A stretch of 64,000 bases of DNA from the NCBI RefSeq assembly GCF_900114475.1, contig NZ_FOTE01000002.1:186001-250000 (forward strand), written 5' to 3'. This DNA comes from Paenibacillus sp. 1_12. Its GTDB lineage: Bacteria > Bacillota > Bacilli > Paenibacillales > NBRC-103111. The notes beneath the pieces were generated by a model, which made no database searches, was not told the DNA's origin, and saw only the letters and a program-made list of their open reading frames with translations. The position numbers and the translations under genes are program-made. This document shows, piece after piece, positions 9,444 through 17,621 of this stretch (positions are counted from its first letter, which is position 1; each line of letters starts with the position of its first letter).

Positions 9444-9478
9444 CAAAAAAAGCCCTCTTCATTTCCAGAAGGGGCTTG
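9444..9478 (-). terminator. FMN-controlled attenuator terminator before ribD
   Basis: In minus-strand sense AAGCCCCTTC pairs with GAAGAGGGCTT and is followed by a run of seven T. It lies between the FMN aptamer and the ribD start codon, the place where the riboswitch decides read-through. Confidence 0.85.
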
Positions 9479-9633
9479 TGAAAGAATTACGAAAAAAACG
9501 CAGAGTGATAGCGCATCTAAGTGATTGATACTCCCAGGCAACACAAATTGAACAGGCTATTAACCCATTTTTCTTAACATGCTGCAGTTGGTTTCATAAC
9601 AACCCACGACAAATACCAGCGTCCACGTTTTCC

Positions 9634-9790
9634 CTTCTCCCATCCAGACTATACTGTCGGTCTCGGATTTTCACCAAGTCCACCGGTGACTGCAGCGGTT
9701 AAGCTGAAGCCCACGGGTCACGGACTGAACAAAACGCAGTTAAGCGTCTTATATCACCGCCGGTGGGGAATTGCACCCCGCCCCGAAGGA
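9634..9790 (-). promoter_or_regulatory. FMN riboswitch (RFN element)
   Basis: The conserved RFN blocks are readable on the minus strand: the 5' part TTCGGGGCGGGGTGCAATTC followed by CCCACCGGCGGTGATA, a central GCCCGTGACCC-like arm with GGTGAC, and the 3' closing block CCGACAGTATAGTCTGGATG then GGAGAAGG. Binding of FMN is known to stabilise the downstream terminator and shut off the rib operon. About 230 bases of leader and flank upstream (9791-10023) hold no gene; I could not pick the promoter there with confidence. Confidence 0.96.
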
Positions 9791-10023
9791 AAACATCATA
9801 TTATGTTGTTTGAAATTCCTACTAAGTAGGTTGGAAAATACTTTGACAGAATTTTAACATCATTTTCTCGAAATTGCAACAGTGAGAATTTTATTCAAGT
9901 GGAAATGTCAATCGATAGCTGCACAAATTGCAACGATAGCACACTTGGACATAAACTTATTGAATGGTTATCCGATTAATTATAGATCGATGGCCAACTA
10001 GGATTGGATTCCAGTGAAAATGC

Positions 10024-10051
10024 AAAAAAACCTTATTAAATAAGGTTTTTT
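10024..10051. terminator. Bidirectional terminator-like palindrome
   Basis: A near-perfect palindrome AAAAAACCTTATT...AATAAGGTTTTTT lies 30 bases past the end of the small 92-residue gene. It has A and T runs on both flanks, so it could act in either direction. Confidence 0.7.
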
Positions 10052-10081
10052 GTTATATTGTTGATTATGAGTCCTACCGCT

Positions 10082-10360
10082 TTATTTTCTTTTACTCACA
10101 AATTTCTGGGAATACGTTAAATCCTTGAAGGTCCGGATAATGCGAATCGATACATGATCATTACTAGTACGGTCTACAGGAACAAACACCATATTGATAT
10201 AGTCCTTAAGCTCCATATCCAAGCCAAGCTCCTTAAATGCTTCAATAAAATCCCCGACATTCGGTGAAGTGGATAGATCACAAAATATTGAAATTTCTTT
10301 AATAGTCTTGACCGTACCGTCCATATGCTCAATTGAAGCTATGTATTTCGCGTTATCCAT
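10082..10360 (-). CDS. Hypothetical protein, 92 residues
   Basis: I do not recognise this protein. It is 92 residues, without a membrane segment or signal peptide, with a mixed alpha/beta pattern: an N-terminal strand KYIASIEHMDGTVK, a helix FIEAFKELGLDM near residues 38-49 and a basic C-terminus ending KFVSKRK. A good GAGG site eight bases before the ATG at 10360 and a strong terminator after the stop support a real gene. It stands alone between ppiB and the rib leader and shares no evident pathway with either. Confidence 0.7.
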   Translation of the reverse strand: MDNAKYIASIEHMDGTVKTIKEISIFCDLSTSPNVGDFIEAFKELGLDMELKDYINMVFVPVDRTSNDHVSIRIIRTFKDLTYSQKFVSKRK

Positions 10361-10470
10361 GTGATTGACCTCACTTTCTCACCTGCTACTAACAATCCTT
10401 GTCAATATAGCACATATGGAAGTCATTTACATGATAGATTAGGATCATTTATTAAAATACAATTCAACAA

Positions 10471-10506
10471 GAAAAAGCCAAGCTCCCTTATTTAAGGGAA
10501 CTCGGC
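10471..10506 (-). terminator. Intrinsic terminator after ppiB
   Basis: In minus-strand sense GCCGAGTTCCCTT pairs with AAGGGAGCTTGGC across a short loop and is followed by T5. It lies about 35 bases past the ppiB stop. Confidence 0.8.
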
Positions 10507-10541
10507 CATAATTTCATAAGGACCGGAAGCCTTTGCAGTAA

Positions 10542-10973
10542 TTAAACTTCTACCACTTTGACAGATTCCATTTTGTCTCTGCCTTTAAATTGATCAACAT
10601 GTTCCATACCCGAAGTTACTTTACCGAACACAGTATGTTGTCCATCCAGATGTGGTTGTGGATTATAGCAAATGTAGAACTGGCTTCCACCCGTATTACG
10701 GCCTGCATGCGCCATAGCCAGTGTTCCACGCTCATGTTTGTTTGGGTTGATTTCGCAGTTGATCTTGTAGCCTGGACCGCCAGTGCCTGTCCCCGTAGGA
10801 CAACCGCCTTGTGCCATAAAGCCAGGAATCACACGATGAAATACGAGACCATCATAGAAACCATCATTCGCTAATTTTTCAAAGTTCGCTACTGTGTTGG
10901 GTGCATCCTTTTCAAATAATTCGATAATGACTTCTTCACCATTGGCAAGTTTGATTTGTGCTTGTTTTGACAT
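10542..10973 (-). CDS. ppiB: Peptidyl-prolyl cis-trans isomerase B (cyclophilin)
   Basis: A 143-residue cytoplasmic cyclophilin that speeds proline isomerisation during folding. The active-site segment [22 protein letters not shown] and the [19 protein letters not shown] block are characteristic. The ATG at 10973 is chosen because AAGGAG lies nine bases upstream and because it matches the usual family length; the frame remains open for 24 more codons without a plausible start. It has its own terminator and follows lysA by about 140 bases, a neighbourhood also seen in Bacillus. Confidence 0.95.
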   Translation of the reverse strand: MSKQAQIKLANGEEVIIELFEKDAPNTVANFEKLANDGFYDGLVFHRVIPGFMAQGGCPTGTGTGGPGYKINCEINPNKHERGTLAMAHAGRNTGGSQFYICYNPQPHLDGQHTVFGKVTSGMEHVDQFKGRDKMESVKVVEV

Positions 10974-11115
10974 GTAAATTGACACTCCTTTGTGATCTTC
11001 CTGTTCAATGTGTTTTATTGTACTACATCCTGCAGCTCTGCACAAATGCCATCAACCAGAACATAAAACCCTTCTGCTATGGATTCGGCTCCTGATCATT
11101 TTGTTGATCTGTGAA

Positions 11116-12447
11116 CTACAAAGACTTCGTGGTTTGCTTCATTCTCGCTGGGATACGGTCATTGCCGACAATATTTTCGTACGACTCACGTTCCACCACA
11201 ACCTCAGCTTCACCATTATTCACAAATACGACCGCAGGACGGCGAATCCGGTTATAATTGCTCGCCATTGCGTAATTGTAAGCGCCTGTGCAGGATACCG
11301 CCAAAACATCCCCAGAATGAACCTCAGGAAGCTTGACATCCCAAATCAGCATATCTCCACTCTCACAGCATTTACCTGCTATCGATACAAGCTCTTCATC
11401 TTTCTCGGTAGCCCGATTCGCAAGCATCGCCTCATAACGGGATTGATACAAAGCAGGACGTGGGTTGTCGGTCATTCCGCCGTCAACAGCCACATATTTG
11501 CGAACTCCGGGAATATCCTTGTGCGTACCTACTGTGTACAAGGTTGTCCCAGAATCTCCAACGATACTGCGGCCCGGCTCCACCCATATTTCCGGTGTCG
11601 GATAATCATAACGACTGAAGTTGCTGCTAATGGATTCGGCAATCGCTTTGACATATTGAGCAATCGGCAGTGGTGTATCGCCATCAACGTAACGAATACC
11701 GAAACCGCCTCCCAGATTAATTACGGAGAACACAACGTTCAATTCATCACGGACCTTAGCCGCAAAACCTATTACTTTATCAACAGCCATTTGAAAACCT
11801 TGTACCTCAAAAATTTGCGACCCGATATGTGAATGAACGCCCAGAAGCTCGATATTAGACAGCTTTGAGGCTTCCTCAATAGCATGGTAAGCTGAACCGT
11901 TATCCAAATCCAATCCAAATTTTGAATCCGTTTGACCTGTAGAAATATAGTCATGCGTATGAGCCTCAACACCAGGCGTGATACGGAATAAAATTTTCAC
12001 TCTCTGACGCTTCTGGCCTGCAATGGCATTTAACATATGAAGCTCAACCAAATTATCGACCACAAAACAGCCAATCCCTGCATCAATGGCCATTTCAATT
12101 TCCATTGGCGTCTTATTATTACCATGAAAATGAATTCGTTCGGCTGGGAATCCAGCCTGAAGTGCTGTATACAGCTCCCCGTCTGAAACAATATCTAAGG
12201 ACATTCCCTCTTCTTCTACTACACGGCACATCGCCATTACACAAAATGCTTTACTTGCGTAGGCAACCTGAAATTTCAACCCTGTTTCGCGAAAAGCTTC
12301 AACATATTCACGACATCTTTGACGAATCAATGATTCATCCATAACATACAACGGAGTTCCAAAGCGCTCTACTAGCTCTGTTGTGTCGCATCCACCAATT
12401 TGCAAATGCCCATAATCGTTAATTGTGCTCGTTCCATGCAAGTACAT
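11116..12447 (-). CDS. lysA: Diaminopimelate decarboxylase LysA
   Basis: A 443-residue PLP enzyme of alanine-racemase fold that makes L-lysine from meso-diaminopimelate. The PLP lysine is in VAYASKAF (about Lys66); HSHIGSQ, the LGGGFGI phosphate-binding loop and the CESGD motif that recognises the substrate are all present. The ATG at 12447 follows GGGAGAGGG. It lies 86 bases downstream of spoVAF on the same strand, as in Bacillus where lysA ends the spoVA region. No lysine riboswitch was seen before it. Confidence 0.95.
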   Translation of the reverse strand: MYLHGTSTINDYGHLQIGGCDTTELVERFGTPLYVMDESLIRQRCREYVEAFRETGLKFQVAYASKAFCVMAMCRVVEEEGMSLDIVSDGELYTALQAGFPAERIHFHGNNKTPMEIEMAIDAGIGCFVVDNLVELHMLNAIAGQKRQRVKILFRITPGVEAHTHDYISTGQTDSKFGLDLDNGSAYHAIEEASKLSNIELLGVHSHIGSQIFEVQGFQMAVDKVIGFAAKVRDELNVVFSVINLGGGFGIRYVDGDTPLPIAQYVKAIAESISSNFSRYDYPTPEIWVEPGRSIVGDSGTTLYTVGTHKDIPGVRKYVAVDGGMTDNPRPALYQSRYEAMLANRATEKDEELVSIAGKCCESGDMLIWDVKLPEVHSGDVLAVSCTGAYNYAMASNYNRIRRPAVVFVNNGEAEVVVERESYENIVGNDRIPARMKQTTKSL

Positions 12448-12532
12448 AGTTAATTTCCCTCTCCCCGTTGACATTATATCTAAAATACCATAGTGAGGCA
12501 TGAGCTGACAATATGTATTGAGCCCTCCCTGC

Positions 12533-14269
12533 TCATGGTTGTCTGGTGCTATCCGTAGGTTTGGTTAAACTCATTCTGGTCTTAACCGCAAGGAATGGCC
12601 TACGAAGCACAATTTCCCGCATAGCCTTCACATTAAACGGTATGAACGGCCATAAATAAGGGGCGTTATAGGATCTTCGCGTAGCTAGATAAATCATCCA
12701 TAGTGAGGAAACGATGACAAAACCCGGAACCTTCCATATCGCTGCCGCAATCAGAAGAGCAAGTCGAGTCAATCTATTGGCAAGCCCAAGCTCATAGCTT
12801 GGTGTCGCAAAGGTACCCACAGCTGCTACCGCTAAATATAAGATAACCTCGTTTACGAACAATCCGGTCTTTACTGCAACTTCACCGACCAGCACGGCGG
12901 CCACCAAGCCCATTGCTGTTGTAAGCGGGGCAGGCGTGTGGACAGCAGCCATTCGCATCAAGTCGATCCCAAGCTCCGCAATTAAAAATTGCACTAAGAG
13001 CGGCAGCTTTACGGCTTCTTGTGGTCCGATAAACTCCATGCCGAGTGGCTTCAGCTCCGGTGAACTCACCAGCAGAAACCAGAGGGGCAGTAGAAACAAC
13101 GATGCCGCAATTCCTAGAAATCGAACCCAACGCAGGTACGTTCCTGCCATTGGCGTTTGCCGATACTCCTCTGCATGCTGCACATGATGAAAAAAAGTAG
13201 TCGGTAAAATGATAACACTTGGCGAAGTATCAACAAATAAGGTGACATGCCCTTCAAGCAGATGAACCGATATGACATCCGGCCGCTCCGAATACCGAAC
13301 CATCGGATACGGATTCCAGCTTTTGCCCACTATCGCTTCTTCCAGCTGCTTTTCCGCTAGAGGTATACCTTCAACCTCGATTTTTTTGATTTTGTCACGA
13401 ATCGATTCGACCAAAGCAGGATCACAAATATCATCAATATACGCAAGACACACGTCCGTGTGAGTACGTCGGCCAACATGGAGCATTTCAAGCTTTAACC
13501 GCGGGTCGCGAATCCGCCGCCTGACCAGTGTAACATTGGTGAGCAGCGTTTCCACAAAACCGTCACGCGAGCCCCTTACAACCCGTTCCAAATCCGGTTC
13601 CTCCGTCGAGCGAACCGGGAATATTTTGGCATCAACAATAATTGCCGCGGCGGACCCTTCAAAGAAAAATCCGGAAGCTCCCATCGCTACATCATCAATG
13701 ACCTCATTCAATTTATCTGTCTGCTTTACCTGAATATGCGGAATCAGAGCGTCCATGAACAGCTGTATCGTGTCTTGTCCCACGGAATGTCCGTTCTGAT
13801 GTTGAATCGGGATGTCTGTGATCGCCTCATCCTTAGCGTTATCACTAACATGCTCCGCCGTAGACAAGCGGTCCAGAACCATTGTAAGCACGTTGTCCTT
13901 GGCAAATCCGTTGTAATAGAATATGCCTGCCTTTTTTCCGCCAAATACCATCTCACGAAATACGACATCAAAGCTGGTATTTAAGCCAACCCTTTTCTCC
14001 AATATCTTTTTTAAAGCTTCAAATTCTGTAGGTATTCGGTCCTCTTTGTCCGGTTTTTGCTTAGAATTCAACTCATTATGTTGCGATTGCGGTTCTGCTT
14101 TTTGTTTCGTGCCCTCCTGCTGTTTTACATTGGATTGCTTCTGGTTATCCGGTTGACTAATATTTCCTTCGGCATCAATGTTGAGAGGCTTGTCGTCTGT
14201 CTGTTCAGACGGTTTCCCAGCTGTTCCTTTTATCAGCTTCGGACGAATCCATAATTTTTTCATAGCCAT
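12533..14269 (-). CDS. spoVAF: Stage V sporulation / germination membrane protein SpoVAF (GerA family)
   Basis: A 578-residue GerA-type A subunit. The core begins near residue 80 with FEALKKILEKRVG and includes DVVFREMVFGGKKAGIFYYNG, the EGSAAAIIVDAKIFPVR block, DPRLKLEMLHVGRRTHTDVC and several membrane helices between about residues 390 and 540. Residues 15-78 form a polar, glutamine- and lysine-rich extension that makes this protein longer than I expect for the family. SpoVAF is linked in Bacillus to ion release during spore germination. Two ATGs (14269 and 14263) share one GAGGTGG site, so the start is uncertain by two codons. It follows spoVAB directly; the usual spoVAC, AD and AE genes between them are missing here. 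Confidence 0.88.
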   Translation of the reverse strand: MAMKKLWIRPKLIKGTAGKPSEQTDDKPLNIDAEGNISQPDNQKQSNVKQQEGTKQKAEPQSQHNELNSKQKPDKEDRIPTEFEALKKILEKRVGLNTSFDVVFREMVFGGKKAGIFYYNGFAKDNVLTMVLDRLSTAEHVSDNAKDEAITDIPIQHQNGHSVGQDTIQLFMDALIPHIQVKQTDKLNEVIDDVAMGASGFFFEGSAAAIIVDAKIFPVRSTEEPDLERVVRGSRDGFVETLLTNVTLVRRRIRDPRLKLEMLHVGRRTHTDVCLAYIDDICDPALVESIRDKIKKIEVEGIPLAEKQLEEAIVGKSWNPYPMVRYSERPDVISVHLLEGHVTLFVDTSPSVIILPTTFFHHVQHAEEYRQTPMAGTYLRWVRFLGIAASLFLLPLWFLLVSSPELKPLGMEFIGPQEAVKLPLLVQFLIAELGIDLMRMAAVHTPAPLTTAMGLVAAVLVGEVAVKTGLFVNEVILYLAVAAVGTFATPSYELGLANRLTRLALLIAAAIWKVPGFVIVSSLWMIYLATRRSYNAPYLWPFIPFNVKAMREIVLRRPFLAVKTRMSLTKPTDSTRQP

Positions 14270-14289
14270 ACCACCTCACCTATTATTAA

Positions 14290-14715
14290 TTAGCCCAAGA
14301 CATGCAGCCAATCGAGTAATGACCCCAGCACTTTTCCAAACACCATAGCCATCAGCAGCCACAACATATAGGACGCCATCCCTACCCGTTTGGCGAGGAT
14401 GGGCAGTACGTTCATAACCTCCGTTAATGCACCTGCCAGCATGCCAACAAACCCGCCTGCCAACAATCCCAGTAAAATCGCAGTGAACGGATGCAATGAA
14501 AATGACCACACGAAGAAATCAGACACTGTAAAAAATAGCGAACCACCAATAACCGACCATTCATAAGCACGAATGAATCGATAAGAACGTGTAATTTGTG
14601 CCAGCCGCGGAATGATATCCAGCACAACAAGAAAAGCAACCATCCCACTACCTACAGCGATTCCGCCTGCCAATCCAATAAACAGCTGTACGGGAATCAG
14701 CCACCATAGGTTCAT
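14290..14715 (-). CDS. spoVAB: Stage V sporulation protein AB
   Basis: A 141-residue membrane protein with four predicted hydrophobic segments; it belongs to the SpoVA set that moves dipicolinic acid into the forespore, although AB is not part of the minimal channel. The opening WWLIPVQLFIGLAGGIAVGSG and the central LLAGGFVGMLAGALTEVMNV are as expected. Its ATG overlaps the stop codon of spoVAA by four bases, indicating coupled translation. The next gene is spoVAF, about 20 bases away. Confidence 0.9.
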   Translation of the reverse strand: MNLWWLIPVQLFIGLAGGIAVGSGMVAFLVVLDIIPRLAQITRSYRFIRAYEWSVIGGSLFFTVSDFFVWSFSLHPFTAILLGLLAGGFVGMLAGALTEVMNVLPILAKRVGMASYMLWLLMAMVFGKVLGSLLDWLHVLG

Positions 14716-15350
14716 TTGTGCTCATCCTCCGCATCATGGATTCTGCAGTATTCCTCCGTTATGACGTAATGATTTACATTTTCCTGATACATAAACATTT
14801 CTACTTCAAGTGGGCTTGGTTCCTCATTAAATTTCTTTTTGAACAGATGATTGAAAAATATGATCATCCCCACACCAATTCCAATTGAATATGGAATTTG
14901 CAATAGCAGCGGGTATTCAACCCATTCCCCAGTAAGCAGCCTGTAAATACGTTGATGGACAACCCCCATGCTGACATCTGCATGAAAGTTCATAATGGCC
15001 AGGCCCGAACCGACGAACAGAAGCAGCCAGACAAGAGCAATCCATATCAACCTCGGCGGCTTGCGCTCATCCTTGATTTCGATCAGACAATGCGGCTCGC
15101 CAAAATGCTCAATTTGCATGAAAGGGTAGCGTTTTTTTATTTTACTCACAATGAGCATCATATCGATTAGCAGCATGCTGCCTTCATGTTCCCGTGGACG
15201 ATGCAGCAACAGCATTTGCAAGGAGGGCTCGTATTCGGCATCAACCAGCATTTGCGCGACATCACCGAGTACAACCGGATCTCCCCGTCGTATACACATT
15301 CTTTTGCGTAAACGGATATACAAAGTTGTACCTGCAGTACCGGTTATCAT
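14712..15350 (-). CDS. spoVAA: Stage V sporulation protein AA
   Basis: A 212-residue protein with an N-terminal soluble domain (about 1-95, beginning TTLYIRLRKRM) and two membrane helices near residues 100-118 and 145-170, matching SpoVAA. It is the first gene of the spoVA operon and is preceded by a candidate forespore promoter (15382-15411). The ATG at 15350 follows GGGAAGTGATGGGG. SpoVAA is required for spore formation in Bacillus, but its exact part in dipicolinate uptake is not settled. Confidence 0.9.
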   Translation of the reverse strand: MITGTAGTTLYIRLRKRMCIRRGDPVVLGDVAQMLVDAEYEPSLQMLLLHRPREHEGSMLLIDMMLIVSKIKKRYPFMQIEHFGEPHCLIEIKDERKPPRLIWIALVWLLLFVGSGLAIMNFHADVSMGVVHQRIYRLLTGEWVEYPLLLQIPYSIGIGVGMIIFFNHLFKKKFNEEPSPLEVEMFMYQENVNHYVITEEYCRIHDAEDEHK

Positions 15351-15381
15351 GCCCCATCACTTCCCTTGCGTATTTAACCCA

Positions 15382-15411
15382 TAGTATGAAAAAAAAGCGC
15401 AACTCCTAATC
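15382..15411 (-). promoter_or_regulatory. Candidate sigma-G-type promoter of the spoVA operon
   Basis: On the minus strand CATACTA matches the sigma-G -10 consensus CATnhTA exactly, with GATTA 18 bases upstream as an imperfect -35 (consensus GhATR). It lies about 30 bases before the spoVAA start codon. A hairpin GCCAAAG-G-CTTTGGC (about 15412-15426) lies just upstream. The assignment rests on consensus matching and the known sigma-G control of spoVA. Confidence 0.45.
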
Positions 15412-15520
15412 GCCAAAGGCTTTGGCAATAATTCTCTTGATGCTTGTATAAGTTTTTGCTTTTTATGGGAAAGTAATCGTAAGGTCGTAAATCCTGCTAG
15501 AAAGAAGGGAGTTTGGGATT

Positions 15521-15733
15521 ATGGGAAAATTTGCTTTGACGCTCGTCATTATTGGTGCTTTGAACTGGCTGCTGATTGGATTATTTCAATGGGACCTGGT
15601 TACAGCGATATTCGGTGGGGAAGTTCATCGCGCATCCTCGGGCTTCAGCCGTATCGTGTACGCAATTGTAGGCTTGTGCGGTCTGTACTGCCTGAAATAT
15701 TTATTTATGGATGAAACGAAGAGAGCCAGATAA
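15521..15733 (+). CDS. DUF378 family small membrane protein
   Basis: A 70-residue protein with two membrane helices (about residues 4-26 and 43-62). The N-terminal LTLVIIGALNWLLIGLFQWD and central FSRIVYAIVGLCGLYCL are the DUF378 signature. Its function is unknown. It is one of very few plus-strand genes here, lying between the divergent spoVAA and the end of sigF, with an AAGGGAG ribosome site and a strong terminator about 45 bases after its stop. Confidence 0.85.
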   Translation: MGKFALTLVIIGALNWLLIGLFQWDLVTAIFGGEVHRASSGFSRIVYAIVGLCGLYCLKYLFMDETKRAR

Positions 15734-15778
15734 AAGCGTGGTTGAATTCGAAGAAAGTTTAACCTTATCAAAAATATA

Positions 15779-15803
15779 GCCTTCAAACCTGAGGTTTGAA
15801 GGC
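15779..15803. terminator. Bidirectional intrinsic terminator between DUF378 gene and sigF
   Basis: A perfect 11-base stem GCCTTCAAACC / GGTTTGAAGGC with a TGA loop lies between two convergent genes. T-rich sequence follows on both strands. Confidence 0.85.
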
Positions 15804-15881
15804 CATTTTCTTTGTCAATCCACCCTCCAACGTTGAAGGGGAATCTGCATACGGTTTGAGCTAAAGGTTTTAATGGTTTGC

Positions 15882-16637
15882 TTACTGGGCAATTTGATCC
15901 TTGATCGTTTGCAATATTTTTTTCTCCAGCCTGGATACTTGAACCTGCGAGATGCCTAGTCGGTTCGCTACCTCAGATTGAGTCTGATCTCGATAATACC
16001 TGAGATATACAATTAACCGTTCCCGTTCGTTCAACGTTCCGATAGCTTCATTCAAAGCGAGTTTTTCAAACCATTTATCCTGGCCTTCATCAGCAATTTG
16101 ATCAATCAGCGTTATCGGGTCCCCATCGTTTTCAAACACCGTTTCGTGAATTGAGGCGAGCGGCTTATTCGCTTCCTGAGCAAACACCACTTCTTCCGGG
16201 GTGATCTGCAGTTCGGCAGCAACTTCCTTGATCGTTGGCAGACGGCCATTATTCTTCGATAATTCGTCCTTGGTTTTACGGATTTTATTAGCAAGCTCCT
16301 TCAGCGAACGGCTTACCTTGAGCGTACCGTCATCTCTAAGAAACCTCTGGATTTCACCGATAATCATCGGTACCGCATACGTAGAAAATTTCACATCATA
16401 GGATAAATCAAATTTATCGACGGATTTGAGCAATCCGATGCAGCCAATTTGGAACAAATCATCGGCCTCATAGCCCCGGTTCAAAAATCGCTGCACGACC
16501 GACCAAACCAGACGGATATTACAGTTGACCAGTGTTTCTCTGGCAAGGGTATCACCAGATTGACTTAATGCAATTAAGCGCTTGACTTCGCTATCATCCA
16601 GGTATCGGTGAGAGGCATGTTTCAAATCGACATCCAT
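15882..16637 (-). CDS. sigF: RNA polymerase sigma-F factor (SpoIIAC)
   Basis: A 251-residue sigma-70 family factor that directs the first forespore programme. Region 2 is clear in LFQIGCIGLLKSVDKFDL followed by VKFSTYAVPMIIGEIQRFLRD, and the C-terminal helix-turn-helix is QSEVANRLGISQVQVSRLEK. The ATG at 16637 follows AGGGGT; it is 13 bases beyond spoIIAB, so the three spoIIA genes form one operon. It is held inactive by SpoIIAB until SpoIIAA is dephosphorylated in the forespore. Confidence 0.97.
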   Translation of the reverse strand: MDVDLKHASHRYLDDSEVKRLIALSQSGDTLARETLVNCNIRLVWSVVQRFLNRGYEADDLFQIGCIGLLKSVDKFDLSYDVKFSTYAVPMIIGEIQRFLRDDGTLKVSRSLKELANKIRKTKDELSKNNGRLPTIKEVAAELQITPEEVVFAQEANKPLASIHETVFENDGDPITLIDQIADEGQDKWFEKLALNEAIGTLNERERLIVYLRYYRDQTQSEVANRLGISQVQVSRLEKKILQTIKDQIAQ

Positions 16638-16650
16638 ATAGAATCGACCC

Positions 16651-17097
16651 CTAATTGAACAAAGCTTTTTTAGATTCAATTCGCTTTTTCATTTTGATTT
16701 TTGTACCGACGCCGATGGCTGTTGTCACTTCGATCTCATCCATAAAATTTTCCATGATCGTAAAACCCATTCCCGAGCGTTCAAGCTCCGGCTTCGTCGT
16801 ATACAACGGCTGCTTCGCCTGTTCCAAATCGGCAATCCCCGCACCTTGATCCTCAATCGTTAAATATAAGGTGTCATCCTCGATTTCTGCTTCAATCATA
16901 ACTACACAGTCAGGACGATTGTCATACCCATGAATAATCGCATTGGTGACTGCCTCGGAAACGACGGTTTTCATATCCGTTAATTCATCCAGAGTCGGGT
17001 CAAGCTGCGATACAAAAGCCGCCACCGTAACTCGGGCAAAGGATTCATTTTCGGAACGACTGGCAAACTGAATAGTCATAAAATTCCGTTCACTCAT
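16651..17097 (-). CDS. spoIIAB: Anti-sigma-F factor / serine kinase SpoIIAB
   Basis: A 148-residue GHKL-fold kinase that binds sigma-F and phosphorylates SpoIIAA. The ATP-binding boxes are intact: N-box [14 protein letters not shown]1 DQGAGI and G2 RSGMGFTIM. The start codon overlaps the spoIIAA stop by four bases, which suggests coupled synthesis of kinase and antagonist. Confidence 0.97.
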   Translation of the reverse strand: MSERNFMTIQFASRSENESFARVTVAAFVSQLDPTLDELTDMKTVVSEAVTNAIIHGYDNRPDCVVMIEAEIEDDTLYLTIEDQGAGIADLEQAKQPLYTTKPELERSGMGFTIMENFMDEIEVTTAIGVGTKIKMKKRIESKKALFN

Positions 17098-17447
17098 GAT
17101 ACGGCCTCCAAACTGCCGAGCGCTTGTTTTTCGTTATCATAAATGGACACAATTTTAAATAACCCCGACATTTCAAGCAGTCGATATACAGCCGGGTTTA
17201 GATCGCAAACAACGAGCCTTCCATCTCTAGCCTTAATTTGCTTATAGCGTCCCAGAATGACCCCAAGACCGGAGCTATCCATAAAGGACAATTCCTTAAA
17301 GCTCAGGATCATATGGTTGACTTTACTCTTATTCAGAGCCTCTTCCATGCGCAACTTGACGGTCTCAGCCGTGTGATGGTCCAATTCACCCTTCAGCCTG
17401 ACAATAAGTGCCGTATGGTGATGCTCGATTTCAATATGCAGACTCAC
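17094..17447 (-). CDS. spoIIAA: Anti-sigma-F factor antagonist SpoIIAA
   Basis: A 117-residue STAS-domain protein. The phosphorylation site is in [15 protein letters not shown], with Ser58 in the same place as in Bacillus. Unphosphorylated SpoIIAA releases sigma-F from SpoIIAB; SpoIIE, not in this window, removes the phosphate. I chose the GTG at 17447 because AAGGAGTGAG lies just upstream and the length then equals that of the Bacillus protein; the open frame reaches 17582 but without a good start. A sigma-H-type promoter lies 30-60 bases upstream. Confidence 0.95.
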   Translation of the reverse strand: MSLHIEIEHHHTALIVRLKGELDHHTAETVKLRMEEALNKSKVNHMILSFKELSFMDSSGLGVILGRYKQIKARDGRLVVCDLNPAVYRLLEMSGLFKIVSIYDNEKQALGSLEAVS

Positions 17448-17476
17448 GCTGCTCACTCCTTCCCTTTCATGCACAC

Positions 17477-17506
17477 CATTTCTACACAGGAATTCCCTTT
17501 TCCTGC
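17477..17506 (-). promoter_or_regulatory. Candidate sigma-H promoter of the spoIIA operon
   Basis: On the minus strand GCAGGAAAA matches the sigma-H -35 consensus RnAGGAwWW at every position; 12 bases later GTAGAAATG matches RnnGAATww at seven of nine. It lies 30 bases before the spoIIAA GTG. In Bacillus the spoIIA operon is read by sigma-H with Spo0A~P. No perfect TGTCGAA box was seen here. Confidence 0.65.
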
Positions 17507-17621
17507 CACTCGACAAAACTAGAAGAAATGTGCCAGAAAGTAAAGAAATGCGACATGATTGGGAAGCAGCCAGCCTGCACAAGCAGTTTGGTCATTCATT
17601 TGTCAAAAAGCTTGCATCAAC

